Shown here in pieces: positions 1-13,520 of a stretch of 64,000 bases of DNA. The DNA lies in assembly GCA_020205615.1 (NCBI GenBank), contig CM035171.1:117494893-117558892 (forward strand), given 5' to 3'. The notes under the pieces were generated by a model, which saw only the letters and a list, made by a program, of their open reading frames with translations, was not told the origin of the DNA and did not search any database. Each line of letters opens with the position of its first letter. Position 1 is the stretch's first letter. A program made the position numbers and the translations under genes. The stretch is from Panax quinquefolius (Eukaryota > Streptophyta > Magnoliopsida > Apiales > Araliaceae).

Positions 1-1757
1 AAGAAATTTCATTTTTCTATGAATAAAGGTCAGATACGTGAATAAAGGCCAGACACGTGAATAAGAATCTCGACACCAAAAGATAGAAATTTCCCAAAAA
101 AACATCTTCACGCTTCATTAATAAGACTCGTGAATAAGAACTCGTGAATAAGAACCCCGACATGAAAAAGTTCCAAATTTGATAAAAAGTTCCAACCAAT
201 ATTTCAAAGATAATGATATTGAAGAAATAATATCATTCGAGAAGAAAATAACATCCCTTACCTCGAAAAGATTAACTTTAGCTGTAATACCGTATATAAG
301 GTCAAGGAACTCAGACCGCCTAACAATACTCAAAGTATACTCAAAATACTCACAAGAATACGCCGATAATATAGAGAGAGAAAACTTCAGCTTTCGGTGT
401 GATTTTCAATTCTAACCCAAGACCTATTTATAGAAAATGCTAGAACACCAAAAGTTAGTAAAATTTAATAAAATATTAATATATATTATAAATTTCTTAG
501 CCCATCTTTGAAGATCTGATTTCAAAGCAATTAATATCACATGTTAGCCCACTTAAATGCAAAAAACGTTTTTCTTTAAAATAATAATTAAAACTTCCAA
601 AAATCAATTATTTTGAGCTTCTAACTTCAATAATTCACAATAAATAGCCCTTTTATCGAAAATTCGAATCTCGCAAGTTTTTATAGGAAATTAAATTTCT
701 ACAACTTTGCAGAAGAAAGTTTTTCCTCAATTCCAAATGTAAATTGTCCAAATCCACAAACCAAGCGATTTTACAAAGCTATAATCAAATTTCACCAATA
801 AATGGGGTCCACCGACATGTTTAACATGTTTTAAACATTTATTGCAACAAAAATACTCTTCCTCCTCATATACTCATATATCCCACATTCGTTGTAAAAA
901 TATCACCATTATTAAATTATTAAAATATAATAATATATTTAAATGAATTATTTTATCGTAAAAAGATAAAATTTCAATTTTCAACAATTGTCACATTAAA
1001 ATTTTTCTCCATCTATATCCACATAAAATCAATATTTTCCTCATCATATGAATCAATAATTAATTATTCACAAATAATATTACGTAATCACAATATCGAT
1101 AAACTGCATAGCTCCTGTGAAAGGGGCTTTCCAATAAGAATTTTTCCTTCATCAAGGCGCAATTAGGTGACCAAACCTCTCCTTAGATGTAACTTTCTAG
1201 ACATTGCCAATAATGTTATCTAATAATATTATTCAGATAATATGAATTATCGCTTCGATAATAAAAATATCAGGTAACGACAATTATCAAACAACAAAGA
1301 ATATAAAATATCAACGCAAAGAATCAATAAAATATCGAACAAGAATTATCGTAACCATTATTGAGTAGTGCCTTTCACGTAAGAATCAATAATTGGTGCA
1401 ATACCGTGTCTACATCGTGTTTTAACCACCGAGTATTTTAACAAGATAATTCGTGAATAACTACGCCGTTATTTTTAAACAACTTATATTTGTCATTTTC
1501 TTCATCCAATCGCTTTCCGTTATGGGGCCCATTAAAGATCAAGGCCGTCGCATTTAATATTCCCCGATGCAAAGAAGAATATTCCACCACCAAACTAATA
1601 TTCCCAAACAACAATGAATATTTTATAACCACTTGCTTATTTTAAAATATTCATGATTTTACCCCTAACTATCCACATTAATCAAATCAACCCTTACTAT
1701 TTCAAAATAATAAATAGAGAAAATTAAATTTCATTAATAATAAGTTGGGGTCTTACA
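1..1757 (+). mobile_element. 3' part of a Ty3-type LTR, cut by the window edge
   Basis: This stretch aligns closely with 3020-4870 and ends in the same GGGTCTTACA. It is therefore the 3' part of an LTR whose 5' end lies before the window. It includes short GTGAATAAG-type repeats near its start, a TATA-like and CT-rich leader region around 290-430, and a long AT-rich tail. It has no coding capacity. The sequence after the CA end (1758 on) is not an obvious primer-binding site, so whether this was a 5' LTR or another solo LTR is unknown. Confidence 0.75.
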
Positions 1758-2133
1758 TCTACTGACTTTCTGACTCAAGACCCAAAAATTCCTCAATAGT
1801 GGGAGATGAGTCCAAAGTATAATACCGTCCGCAAACAACGCCCATGAATTCTCGATTCGACAAGCAATCAGAACGATTTTTTTCTTGACTCTTCAATTTT
1901 CTCCATAACTAACGCCATCTTATTTCTTCATCCCTAAGGACACGGCTTACATAGCAAAACCTAAAAGTGCTTACCCCCAACTTCTCGCACTAAAATCGCT
2001 CCCCATCGCCAAATCTAACTAACTCGCCAGATACAAATAATATAGCTCAAATAGAGAGCGGACTTCACCAACAAAGGCAATCAAGAAAGATAGGTCGTTT
2101 ATTCCCTGTAGAAGCGCCTTCATAGTCTCAAGT
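1758..2133 (-). other. Decayed sequence between two LTRs, possible retroelement gag remnant
   Basis: These 376 bases separate the truncated LTR and the full LTR. Read on the minus strand, broken frames include a piece reading PTIEEFLGL, which resembles a motif in plant gag-like DUF7745-type proteins. The match is short and interrupted by stops, so this is only a suggestion. No LTR orientation rule links it to the flanking plus-strand LTRs. It may be an older element into which they inserted. Confidence 0.25.
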
Positions 2134-4870
2134 TGTGACGCCCCAAAATAGGTATACATCACCTATTCGAAGTTGTCAATACATGGTACGTAAACAACTA
2201 CAACTTTATTATTACAACAAGAAATGTGAGTTTGAATACAAATATTATCTCTGTATAATATCTATACTCAAATAAATCTTCATCACATTTATTGATACAT
2301 TATTTTACAAAAATGGTGAGGACTACTAAATAATTCTTTCTAAAACCTTCATTCCATACCCGACTGCATTTCGCTTATATTCTCGCCGCCCGAGAAGAAA
2401 AATGGAACAAAAAGGAAAAGGGTGAGCTCAACTAGCCAAAGAAAGAATATTATGACTAAGATAATATACAACAAATTACCGTTAGTCTTCAACAGGAAAA
2501 TCTAATAGAATACAATAGACAACAAATTTTAAATCAATATTCGCAATGAAATAATAATTCATTAGAAGAGTTAAGTAGAGAATACAAACCATCGCCTTCT
2601 CTCGTATGAATTTAAAAGTTCATCGCTCATCTTTTATCCCCGTAACATCAATCAATATACATCCGAATCAAATATTCATCTTTGCACTACGTGCCAAAGA
2701 TATTCATCAATTGGTCATGTTCATCTAAACACATGTTCATCTTTGCACCACGTCAAAGATATTCATCAAGAAATCATTCATCTTGCACTACAAAGCCAAA
2801 GATATTCCATAATATCATCATTTAAGATCAAGATGATGAAAATATTTTTAAAGAAACGAATCCAAAGTGAAACAAAATGACAAGGATTAAGGATTAAGGA
2901 TTCGTACTTTGTTTTATCCACGCCCAAAAATACCTCAAAAATAATCATAGGGTATAAAATTCAAGAATGATCAAAACATGGATACAATCAAAGCTAGTAT
3001 CCGTAATAGATATTTTAGATTTAAAAGAAAAATTTTCATTTTTCTATGAATAAGTCCGATTCGTGGATAAGGTCAGATATGTGAATAAAGGTCGATACGT
3101 GAATAAGAATCTCACACCAAAAGATAAAAATTCCACAAAAAACATCTTCACGCTTTCACTTAATAAGACTCGTGAATAAGAACTCGTGAATAAGAACTCA
3201 TGAATAAGAATCGTGAATAAGAACTCATGAATAGTAAACCCGACATGAAAAAGTTCCAAATTTGATAAAAAGTTCCAACCAATATTTCAAAGATAATGAT
3301 ATGAAGAAATAATATCATTCGAGAAGAAAATAACATCCCTTACCTCGAAAGATTAGATTTCTAATGGAATACTGAGGTGTATAAGGTCAAGGAACTTCAG
3401 ACCGCCTAACAATACTCAAAGTATACTCAAAATACTCACAAGAATACGCCGATAATATAGAGAGAGAAAACTTCAGCTTTCGGTGTGATTTTCAATTCTA
3501 ACCCAAGACCCTATTTATAGAAAAACGCTAGAACACCAAAGTTAGAAAATTTAATATAATATTATTATTTATAATAAAATTTCCCACGCCAACCTTCCAA
3601 GAACTGAATTCAAATTTTATTCAACCCACATGTGTAACACACCATAATGAAAAAAATGTTTTTCTAATTTTAAATATTTTAAACTTCCAAAATCAATTAT
3701 TTCGTAACTTCTAACTTCAATAATTCATAATAAATAGCCCTTTCATCGTAAAATTCAAATCTCATGAAGTTTTTATAGGAAATTCAATTGATACAACTTT
3801 ACGTAAGAAAGTTTTTCCAAATTCCAAATAGAAATTGACCAAATCTATAAACCAAGCGATTTTACAAAGTTATAATCAAATTTCACCAATAAATGGGGTC
3901 CACCGACATGTTTAACATGTTTTAAACATTTATTGCAACAAAATACTCTTTCTCCTCAGATACTCATATATCTCACATTTGTTGTAAAATATCACCATTA
4001 TTATATTATTAAAATATAATAATATATTTAAACGAATTATTTTATCGTAAAAAGATAAAATTTCAATTTTCAACAATTGTCACATTAAATTTTTTTTCCA
4101 TCTATATCCACATAAAATCAATATTTTCCTCATTATATGAATCAATAATTAATTATTCACAAATAATATTACATGTAATCACAATATCGACAACTGTAGC
4201 AGCTCCTGCGAGAAAGAGGGGCTTCCAATAAGAATTTCTTTCTATCATACAAGAATTAATTAGGTGACCAAACCTCTCCTTGTATGTAACTTTCTAGACA
4301 TTGCCAATAATGTTATCTAATAATATTATTCAAATAATATGAATTATCGCTTCGATAATAAAAAAATACCGTGTAATGATAATTATCAAACAACAAAGAA
4401 TATAAAATATCAACGCAAAGAATTATTAACTCAATAAAATACCTCAATAAAGAATTATCGTAACCATTATCGAAAGTAAAGGCCTTCACGTAAAAATTAA
4501 TAATTGGTGCAATACTGGCGTGCCATCGTGTTTTTAACCAACCGGTATTTTAAAAGTATTAATCTGTGAATAACTACGTCGTTATTTTTAAACCACTTAT
4601 ATTTGTCATTTTCTTCATCCAATCGCTTTTCGTCATGGGGCTCCACACACGGTCGCTATTGGGCTGCATTTAATATTCTCCTACAAAGCATTTAATATTC
4701 CACAACCAAACTAATATTCCCACAACAATGAATATTTTATAACCACTGCTTATTTTCAAGTATTCACGATTTTACCCCTAACTATCCACATTAATCAAAT
4801 CAACCCTTATTATTTTAAAATAATAAATAGAGAAAATTAAATTTCATTAATAATAAGTTGGGGTCTTACA
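2134..4870 (+). mobile_element. Full-length Ty3-type LTR, probably a solo LTR
   Basis: The element starts TGTGACGCCCC and ends GGGTCTTACA, the usual TG...CA borders of many plant Ty3/gypsy LTRs, and is 2737 bp long. The flanking 5-mers are CAAGT (2129-2133) and GAAGT (4871-4875), a one-mismatch target duplication, which fits a solo LTR. Its 3' two thirds repeat 1-1757, and its start is similar to the LTR starts at 60305 and 61895. At 3166-3235 it holds a minisatellite of about 15 bp (CGTGAATAAGAACT-like). It has no open frame of note. Confidence 0.75.
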
Positions 4871-5910
4871 GAAGTTCACTGGAACGTCTTAGTATTCTTC
4901 GGCCCTTTCCACATACCAAAGATTGGCAAACATCTTTCAGCCGATTTAGACATAAGCCTTCTCAAAGTCTCTTCTGAATAGTCTTGTCTTTTCCATTCGA
5001 ACCTGCAGCTTTAGACGAAAGCATCTCCGAAGACGAGTATCCATGTATGTGTGCCCTCGTGGATTCTCAAGAGCGCTCGCTTCGGGTCCGCTTCGACTAG
5101 AATCCCAAGACCAACAGATTTTGAACCTTCTTTCGATCAATCAGAAAATGGTCATTGGGTTTTCATCTACTTTGCTTCGACCATAATCCCAAGACCAATA
5201 GGCTTCGGAATACCTTCTTCACCAATCAGAAAATGACCGTTGGGTCTTCATCTACTCGCTTTCACCATAATCCCAAGACCAATAGGCGGAATACCCTTCT
5301 TCACCAATCGTAAAATGGTTGTTGGTTCACTTGATCCCGAGGACTACCGAGACATGTTTTTAAAGTGTAGACTTCTTTCTAACTTGATCGGGCCCGTCAC
5401 CCGACCACTTCAGATAGATTCTAAGCAAGATGCCTTTCTACCCTTTCCCACCATGGTTAGGTCTTCTCTTGGCAAAGCAAAAATCAATCTTCTTCTAAGA
5501 TCACCTTGGGCTCTCGAACGAGAACCTCGAAACCCGCTGGAAGCAAGATCATGCATAAGCAATCTTCAAGGACCCAATCAATCCTCGACAGATACTGCGT
5601 TGTGTGTAGACGAAGTCATAGCCATCGCCTATCCTTTAGTGTAGGTGTTCTACTCTTCCCATGGATTCCCACATAGAACAAATACAACAGGATTGAGAAA
5701 TGTTCAAGACACTAGAACTCAAACCCTCCTTCTAGCCAATGTTAACGCCAAGATTTTTCCTCACGTCCCAATCACCAAGACGTGTCCGTTATCCCGCATA
5801 CAGCTCAACAAGTCAACACTAAAAGCTTGGATAACGGCCGATCGTCTTGGGATAGCTTTCATGAGAGTCGATGATCACGATCACAAGGTTAACAATGGAG
5901 GAAAATAATG
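4871..5910 (+). pseudogene. Unrecognised broken open frame with 84-bp repeats
   Basis: One plus-strand frame stays open from about 5051 to 5908, broken only by a TGA near 5235 and a TAG at 5642-5644. The translation is not recognised. It contains a 28-residue repeat (IPRPIGFGIP-like core) encoded by an 84-bp tandem unit at 5101, 5185 and 5269. The antisense frames are also partly open across the repeats. Base composition is more GC-rich than the LTRs beside it, as in coding DNA. It is probably a remnant of a retroelement internal region or of a host gene. The coding strand is not certain. Confidence 0.35.
5088..5330. repeat. Tandem repeat, 84-bp unit, about 2.8 copies
   Basis: The phrase AATCCCAAGACCAA recurs at 5101, 5185 and 5269, exactly 84 bp apart. 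Each is followed by a similar TTCACCAATCAGAAAATGG segment. The period is a multiple of three, so the array could have been a peptide repeat of 28 residues. Confidence 0.85.
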
Positions 5911-6382
5911 TCTAGTGCTTGAGAGAGAATAATTAATTAGTTACCTTTCACCGTGTGTCATCCTTGCTTTATATCTCCAAAGTCCGGTTTGTCTCAGATG
6001 AATCGACTTTCCCCGGGCCCATGCCTTTTATTTACTAAGCCCTCGTCCAATTCTCATTAAATGCAATGCAGATGACAACCAAAGTTCTATCCCCAATCTA
6101 CACCCCACAAAGTTTCAAGTAACCATACTCATCTAAGTAATTCTACTTAATCGTCATGTACCTCAATACTTCATAAGTCCCAAATAAAGATAATATCCAC
6201 CCAATTTACTGGCTCAAATGAATCTACTTAATACTTTCACTCCACTTCAATACGCTTCAAAGTATTATACCAACAGAGAGTATATTCTAATTATAAATGA
6301 GTGTCTATTTCGAGATCAAATATGTTATTAACCCTACAAATTAAGTGTTGAAAGCTTTAAATTATTCACAAAAAACAGTATA

Positions 6383-6423
<41 letters not shown>

Positions 6424-7857
6424 AGTAATAATAAAATAATTATAGCAGCTCTATAATAATTACACCATATTGCCAAAAAGTTTGCATTCGTCTTGCAAAT
6501 TTTGACGGACGATCAAATGAGACTCATAAAATAAGTCATAGTTCGGACATGATACGGTGGATCAAATGAGACTCATAAAATAAGTTATAGAGTTCTGACA
6601 TAATAATTGAATATGAATATTTTATAATTTTATTTATTTGTATTTTTATCTTTTATTGAGAGTCAAAATACAATTTAATCGGTACAGCACTCATGTCCCA
6701 TTTTTATATCGGCATAGAGTTATTCTAAGACTCATAAAATAAGTCAGAATTCGAACATGATATGGACGATCAAATGAGACTCATAAATAAGTTACAGAGT
6801 TCGGACATAATAATTGGACATGAATATTTTATAATTTTATTTATTTATATTTTTACTTTCTATTGGGGAGTCAAAATATAAATAGGTTAAATTGTACCAA
6901 TTATTATATCCGGATAAAGTTATTCTAAGTCACAACTCACACGATCTACATTCTACCCATCTAGGATGAGTTGCTGCCTTGCTAGATACAAGTGTTTGAG
7001 AGAATCACGACCATTGTACGCAGCCCGATTAACTTCTGTGTGATATTATTGGTAGACTATAGTAGTGTAGCATATATAACACTTAAATTTGACATTGACA
7101 AAAATATAACCCACTACATGACATTGACAACATGCATGCATGCATGTATGCAGGAAAAGAAGCCCATTTCATGACATTTGAGGTGGGAGCAGTTCTTGAA
7201 GATACCAAGTGGCAGGCCCCTGCATATTGTTTCCCGGAGAAGACAGACGCCATAACAGGCATGGAATTAACTTATAAATTTTACATGATCAGATTTCAGC
7301 AGCAGGAGAACTGGAGAAGTCCTTAAAGATGCGGTTGTGAGTCTGGATAGATGGGATGAAAAAGTATAGGAGGGGAATGGATTGCGAGTTTTGGATAGAT
7401 GGGATGATTTATTTTTAAAGGTTACTTTAAGTAATATAAAATATCTAATTTTCCTATCATTTCCCATCACCAAATCCTACTTTTGTGAAAAAGTTTAGAG
7501 AAAAAAATGAAATCAACTTTACCTCCCAGCTCTAAATCTCTTCCTTTCCTCCCAAAAAAACCCACAAACATGAGATTTTTAGGAATTTTAATTATTCTCT
7601 CTTCCATTCCCTTCCCTTAAAATAACACAGTATAGAAGTAGTAATTAATAATGTGTAATGGCTCAAATAACTGTGGCATTGTTTTACTATATGTGAAGTA
7701 TACCATTTTTGTCCAATACAATACTGCATGATTACTAGCAACTATATTCCCTCCTGCAGCTCAATCAGCTAACTAGAGCAAAAAATCTGTCTAAGATGAG
7801 ATGGGGCTACATATATCATCATATACCAAAACCTCAATCATCTTTGTGCTCATCTAC
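5911..7857. other. Intergenic region with satellite-like duplication
   Basis: This interval lies downstream of the EGF-like gene. It holds an AT microsatellite (about 6387-6421) and a 208-bp tandem duplication (6521-6930). A short open stretch at 7150-7326 reads like an exon (acceptor-like TATGCAG just before it), but its translation is not recognised. The rest is AT-rich sequence with no supported gene. Confidence 0.5.
6521..6930. repeat. Tandem duplication, 208-bp unit, two copies
   Basis: GACTCATAAAATAAGTCA starts at 6521 and again at 6729. The following text, including TAATAATTG and the GAATATTTTATAATTTTATT stretch, repeats in the same order and ends at GTTATTCTAA in both copies. There is moderate divergence between the copies. 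Confidence 0.75.
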
Positions 7858-10783
7858 TTATTTCTCAATAACCAAAGCCAACAAAATGACCATGAATGCC
7901 AGCCAATTGAAAACCCCTCCTTTCACTAAACAAGCTGCAAATAAAGAAAACAATATTGTAGCGAAACACATATTAAAATGAAACAGATTCATCTAACATG
8001 GAGCAGGAGTACATAAATTACGCGTAAATTTAATCTTACCTTGGTTTGAATCGTTATTGGACAAAGAGGGGGTCTGAGAAGAAGATGATCTGTTCAATAC
8101 TGAAATCCCTAGGTCCGAACATTCTGCCCCAAGTGCACCTTCAAAAACAAAATATCAAATATTTCTTTCAATAGTCAACAAAATTCAATACAGAACATGG
8201 TTTTGACCAACAAGCTCTACCTCAAAAGACAGCATACACTCTTTTATACTCCCTCTATAACACAAAAGAGTCTATAGTTAATTTACGAAATCTTAATATA
8301 TTCAAATTGTGTTGTGAATTTATTTTAATTTCAAAATAACAATTTTCCACTTTCCCATACTATTCAAGTAGTTTACAATATTAACAACTATTAATTGCTC
8401 ATAACTAAATAAATTCACATCAATTTTGAATTTTGGAATTTTATAGAATGACAGAGAAAAAAAAATCAAATGGGACTATTCGAAAGCATTTTATGGCCTT
8501 ATTTATAGTCTCAGTTGAGGTAAATTAGAAAAAATAAAATAGAATTATAGAACATGTTTTCTGTGAGGATGAGTAGTGCTACTACTTAAATTCCCATTGA
8601 AAAGTAAAGCATAGGAAGTTTTTACGTATTTTTAAAAACATGCATCTAGTTTTGGATTCTTACATTCCCTGAAGCAAGGCAAAGCAGTGACATTGAGCAG
8701 ATTATAGGAATTTGCTTCACATTGGCAAGCATATGTGAATGGCGATGTTTTGTTGCATGTGCCTCCCCCACACTCGGCCCAACGACAGGCTATAAGAGAG
8801 GCAAAAACACAGAATCAAAATATGCTTAAGCAAGAATACAATAAAATCTCAGGATTATGCACAACGTTAAATATAAAATTTATTACGATCAAAGAATGAT
8901 TCATTAGTTCGCTTCTGTTTATTCTGCACAGGGGCAGGGGTGGGTGCTTTCATGCAAGACAAGTCCATGGTACCTGGAAATCCATCAAAACTATCATCAT
9001 CAACACAATAACAAAATCTTTAATTACATCAGTACAAAAACAGTAGCTAACAGTTAATCAGATCTTCACGGCAACAGGTAATGGAAAAATGACTAATTAA
9101 ATATCCTAATCTTGGACTGTGCCAAATAATTGTATCATTACTTTGACTTGTGATTACATATTTAATTTATCAAAGTTGAAAATTCTTACCAGGACACCGA
9201 GTCCTCTGAATAGAATAGTACTTAAATAACACATTTAAATACTTTGTTATAGCTTGCTGAATATGTAAAGTTCTAACTTGTAACATAAGGTTTACATTCT
9301 TGCTAAATTTGGTCTTGTTGACCAGTTCTGATATAGAATATAAAAGTCTCTCCTTTAGGATATTTCTTATGTCCTTTTCGAGATTAATTGTAGCACTAAA
9401 TATTAGCCTTTTATTTCATGAACACACAATGGAAAATGTTTCCATATAACAACAATTATATTCGGAAATTTAATACACCAATATCTATAACTGGTCTACT
9501 CATAACTATAGATATCATACATATCCATCTATCCCATGTATGCATATACGTCGGTATTTAATTAATACCGACATAAATTTGTTGTCATATGTAGCAAGAC
9601 TCGTATCTATATATAACTAGTCTATTGATAACTGTAGATAGCAAACATATCCATCTAACCCATGTATGTACATACATCGGTATTTAATTAATACGACATA
9701 AATTTGTTATCATATGTAGCAAGACTCGCATCTATAACTAGTCTATTGAAAACTGTAGATAGCAAACACATCCATCTATCCCATGTATGCAGATACGTCG
9801 GTATTGAATTAATACCGACATAAATTTGTCTTCATATGTAGCAAGACTCGTATCTATAACTAGTCTAATGATAACTATAGTCTATAGATCATGCTAATAA
9901 GGCAGTTAATTACTTGTGATGCAAAAACAGTATAACTAAACTATTTAAGTATCATTTAAATACTGAATCATCAAAGCAAGGGAATAGGATTAAGATTATG
10001 AAACAATATTATCAAAATTGATCTATTTTCTAGCAAAATAAACTTAGAAAATTGTGCACATCATCAGAAGCATAGTTCATAGCACATGTTATACATACAG
10101 TCATACTTCACTCTAATGAAAATTCTACCTTATAGTCATAAACTTGATCCCTTCGAACAAATTATGTCCAACTATCGGTAAGAATTATACTATTATCTTA
10201 ACATGTATTGAAAAAAGAGTCAACAAATCAAATATGCTTCTGTATGAGGAGTATTAGTGAGCATACGTACATTGAAAGACCAAAAGTACATAGAATTCTT
10301 AATTTTGAAGCAGTTGAATCGGAAATCGAAGAGTGTATGAGAGAGAGATAGTTACAGTTGGGGATGACACAAGGGAGGAAGCCGAGGCCATCATCGTGGT
10401 CCGAACGAACTTGCTTCCAACCAGGCTCACATTCGCAATCAAAAAGGAAAGAGCTATTCCTTGAAGGCTTGCAATTCCCCTTCCCACATTCCACTTCTTT
10501 GCACACATTATCTGTACATGTACACACACAAAAACAAATCAATGTAATAATATTAGCTCTTCCAAAACCCATGATCAAATAAAGTAAAAATGAAGAACCA
10601 AAATAAAATGAAATCTAAGAAAACTGGAAACGGAAATGGTAAATTAGGAAACAAACCAAATATAGGGGAGAGAATAGGAGCAAGATTAAAATCACTTTTG
10701 GCGGTCCAAGCCTGCAGAACAAGAAAGCTAACAAGAAGAATAAGAAGAGTAGTTGTGGTATATGCCATTGATGCCAAAGCCAT
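7858..10783 (-). CDS. Secreted EGF-like cysteine-rich protein, probably GPI-anchored
   Basis: Six exons on the minus strand, in coding order 10657-10783, 10356-10511, 8887-8973, 8664-8789, 8040-8138, 7858-7934, join into a 223-residue frame with GT-AG borders. Residues 1-28 are a signal peptide (hydrophobic LLILLVSFLVL). Two EGF-like modules follow: DNVCKEVECGKGNCK...CECEPGW (about 43-75) and CRWAECGGGTCNK...CQCE (about 124-146). A short Ala/Pro-rich linker APTPAPV separates them. The protein ends with a Ser-rich stretch and a hydrophobic tail FNWLAFMVILLALVIEK, as in a GPI-anchor signal. It resembles the plant 'neurogenic locus notch-like' proteins (Arabidopsis AT4G14746-type), whose function is unknown. 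An extracellular, membrane-tethered location is inferred. The start at 10783 is the first Met; a second Met lies five codons on. Intron 2 carries a tandem repeat. Confidence 0.88.
9481..9865. repeat. Three tandem copies of a 121-126 bp unit in an intron
   Basis: The block CATCTATCCCATGTATGCA...CGGTATTTAATTAATACCGAC...CATATGTAGCAAGACTCG is present three times. The CGGTATT core falls at 9552, 9678 and 9799. Each unit carries a near-perfect palindrome, CGGTATTNAATTAATACCG. The array lies in intron 2 of the EGF-like gene (8974-10355). Confidence 0.85.
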
Positions 10784-13520
10784 ATAACTGGGAAAGAACA
10801 GAACAGTCTGTTGGGGATAGTTAATGAAGAAGAAGAAGAAGATATTACACTGGTGGAGTAATATATGGGGTTTGGTGATGATAAAATTAATGACAAATTT
10901 TGGAAAGTTGAAGGGTTTTTGAATTTTCAGACGGAATTTAGTTCCTAATAGTTTAATACTGGCACGGATGGAAATTGAGATACGGGACGTGGCTGAGCTC
11001 GATTTGTTTTTATTGGAGAATACAAGTCGTTGGTAGTTGTTGGAGTAAATGATATATAGATATATATATAGCGATTTGATTTAGGGTTGTTTGATAAAGT
11101 GAAATGAATATGAATCTGAATTTAAATTTAAATGAAAAAAAATTATTTGATAATTGAGTAGGTATGAAATATTTGAATAAAATATTTTTATTATTTTATT
11201 CTTATAAAAAAACTTAAAATTGTAATAAATTTATTTAATATAATAATTAATATTATATATATATATATATATATAAAATCATTCATCTCTCTTTCAATTA
11301 AAAATATGACATTAAATAATTCAGTCCAAATCGTCTAAAACCAACTCAACCATTCACCAGCCCCTTGGCTTTACAAATCTACACTCCAAATCGTGGTCGG
11401 TCCATTTGACTAATAAAACTGCACCACCTCATCCTATAATAGAAATTGTGTTAGTAGTGTTATTAGTAATGGGTACAAGTGATTTTTAATGTAAACTTGT
11501 AAAGGGTTGGGGTTTAATTCAAATTTTTAAAAAGTTTTGCACAAACAAAAAAGTAAACATATTTAAGGGGAATCGGTTATCACTTTATTTTCGAGGAAGT
11601 TGATCAAGAAGTTATCAGAAATAATGATATCAACACAAGTCATTTAGACTCTGGGCCTCTATGTACAAATCAACATTTTATTGACTTATTGACTAACTTA
11701 CCAAAAAAAATAAACTTCATGCTCTCCTAACGAGATCTTATTTAAGGTATTCTATTATTATATTTTGATGATATAACTATATTTTAGGAGGTTATACTAA
11801 TAATACTGTTGTTACCATTAACCTCTTTTTTTCTTACTTAACTGTTGTTGTTTTGTTAAAAATAATAATTATTTCAGTTCTTTTGTTTTAATCATTTAAC
11901 CTTTTGGTATAAGATTTTATTTTTATTTTATTTTTATTTATTATTATTATTATTATATGAATGGTGACAAATTTAATTGTATTTTATAAAATGCACTACA
12001 AGCAGATGTAATATTCTTTAAGTTCCCTTTAGTTTTCCTTTTAAATTTTCCTTACACGTTCTCATTGCAATACTACAAGTTCCTTAAAAAACACACAAGT
12101 TATTATTTGACCCTCTACCCCACAAAAGAGTTTTTATTTGTAAAACATAAACTTCTTTAAAAATATTATTTCTTTTTTCATATTTATCCTTCAATTTATA
12201 AATATTTAGGTTAATTATGATAACATTATAATGATAAATTTAAAGATATTGTGTAATTTATATTACCACAAATAATTAAAAACCTCTTATTTCCAAAAGT
12301 ATTTAATATGAAAAGAATAACAAATATTGGAAATAAAAAAATTCAAAATTTAGTATAAAAGAATAGTAATATTAGAAGATTATGTCAAGATGTGTGACAT
12401 GTAAATCCTTAATATTAAAAAAGAAGAAAAATTAAGTATGATAAATGGAGAGGGTTTAAATTAAGAAAATTAATATTTACTTATAAAAATTGATATTTTT
12501 ACACAATTCTCTCATATAAATAATGAATAAGTCTTATCTTCATATGAGAAACTCAATGTAAAAATATAATTTTAACACGTAAAAATATTAATTTTCTTAA
12601 GAGTTAATTTAGCTGTCCCAACATCTGACGGTGCAGCCCAATAAATGAACATCCGACTTTGTGGCATGCTAGGTGAAATGTGAATTCACGGGTACATCTT
12701 CTTGTGAACCTTTTATTCCCATTTCCTTTATTATAACCTATAAATCAAAAGTCAACTCTTATGAATCATACAAACACATTATATGTTAATGAAAAATTTA
12801 ATTTTTTTTTATCATTTTATATTATAATAATAAAAAAATGAGATTTTTTGTTTAAACTATAAAATTTTACAAATAAATTACTACATTTTTTAGAACAAAG
12901 GGAATAAGAAACACTATAAATATCACGAGTATTTAACAATAACAACTTGTACCAGAAAGAATTTATAGCAACATAATAAAAGAACAACACTAAATAGTAA
13001 AGAGTGTTGTTATATGCTGAGTATAAATTTATGTAGATATTAAATATTAATGTTTGTCGATACATGGTGAAAGAGAAAATAAAAAAGAATAAATATATTA
13101 TTATTTTATTTTATCGCTTAAAATTTCATGTTAGTCGTAATTTAAATTTATCGACATATAAATTTATTTTCAAATAAAAAATATTAGGGTCCTTAACACT
13201 AATATACAACAATTAGAAAGTAATTACAAAAATAAAACATTCACAAAATAATTACAAAAATAACGCAATACAATATTACCTTGCTAAAATTACGCGTTAT
13301 TAACTCCCTACATGTCAGTTACCAACTTTCAAATTTCCAACTGACCCGTCCTAAAATCACGCTGATGAAGAAAAAAGACAACTTTGAGATCAGAAAAAAC
13401 AGAGCAACGAAATCGGAGAAGACGAGATGTAACTCTGAGATATGATAATAGAGGAGAAGATCAACAACAACTTCAAGATCAACAACAACTTCAAGATCAA
13501 CTTCTTGGATTATCTATATA
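10784..13520. other. AT-rich intergenic region, no gene seen
   Basis: This is the upstream flank of the EGF-like gene followed by low-complexity AT-rich DNA. It includes a TA microsatellite near 11252-11276, poly-T/ATT runs around 11920-11960, and a 20-bp duplication (GATCAACAACAACTTCAA) at 13459-13500. Open frames here are short and AT-driven. No TE family or gene was recognised. Confidence 0.5.
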
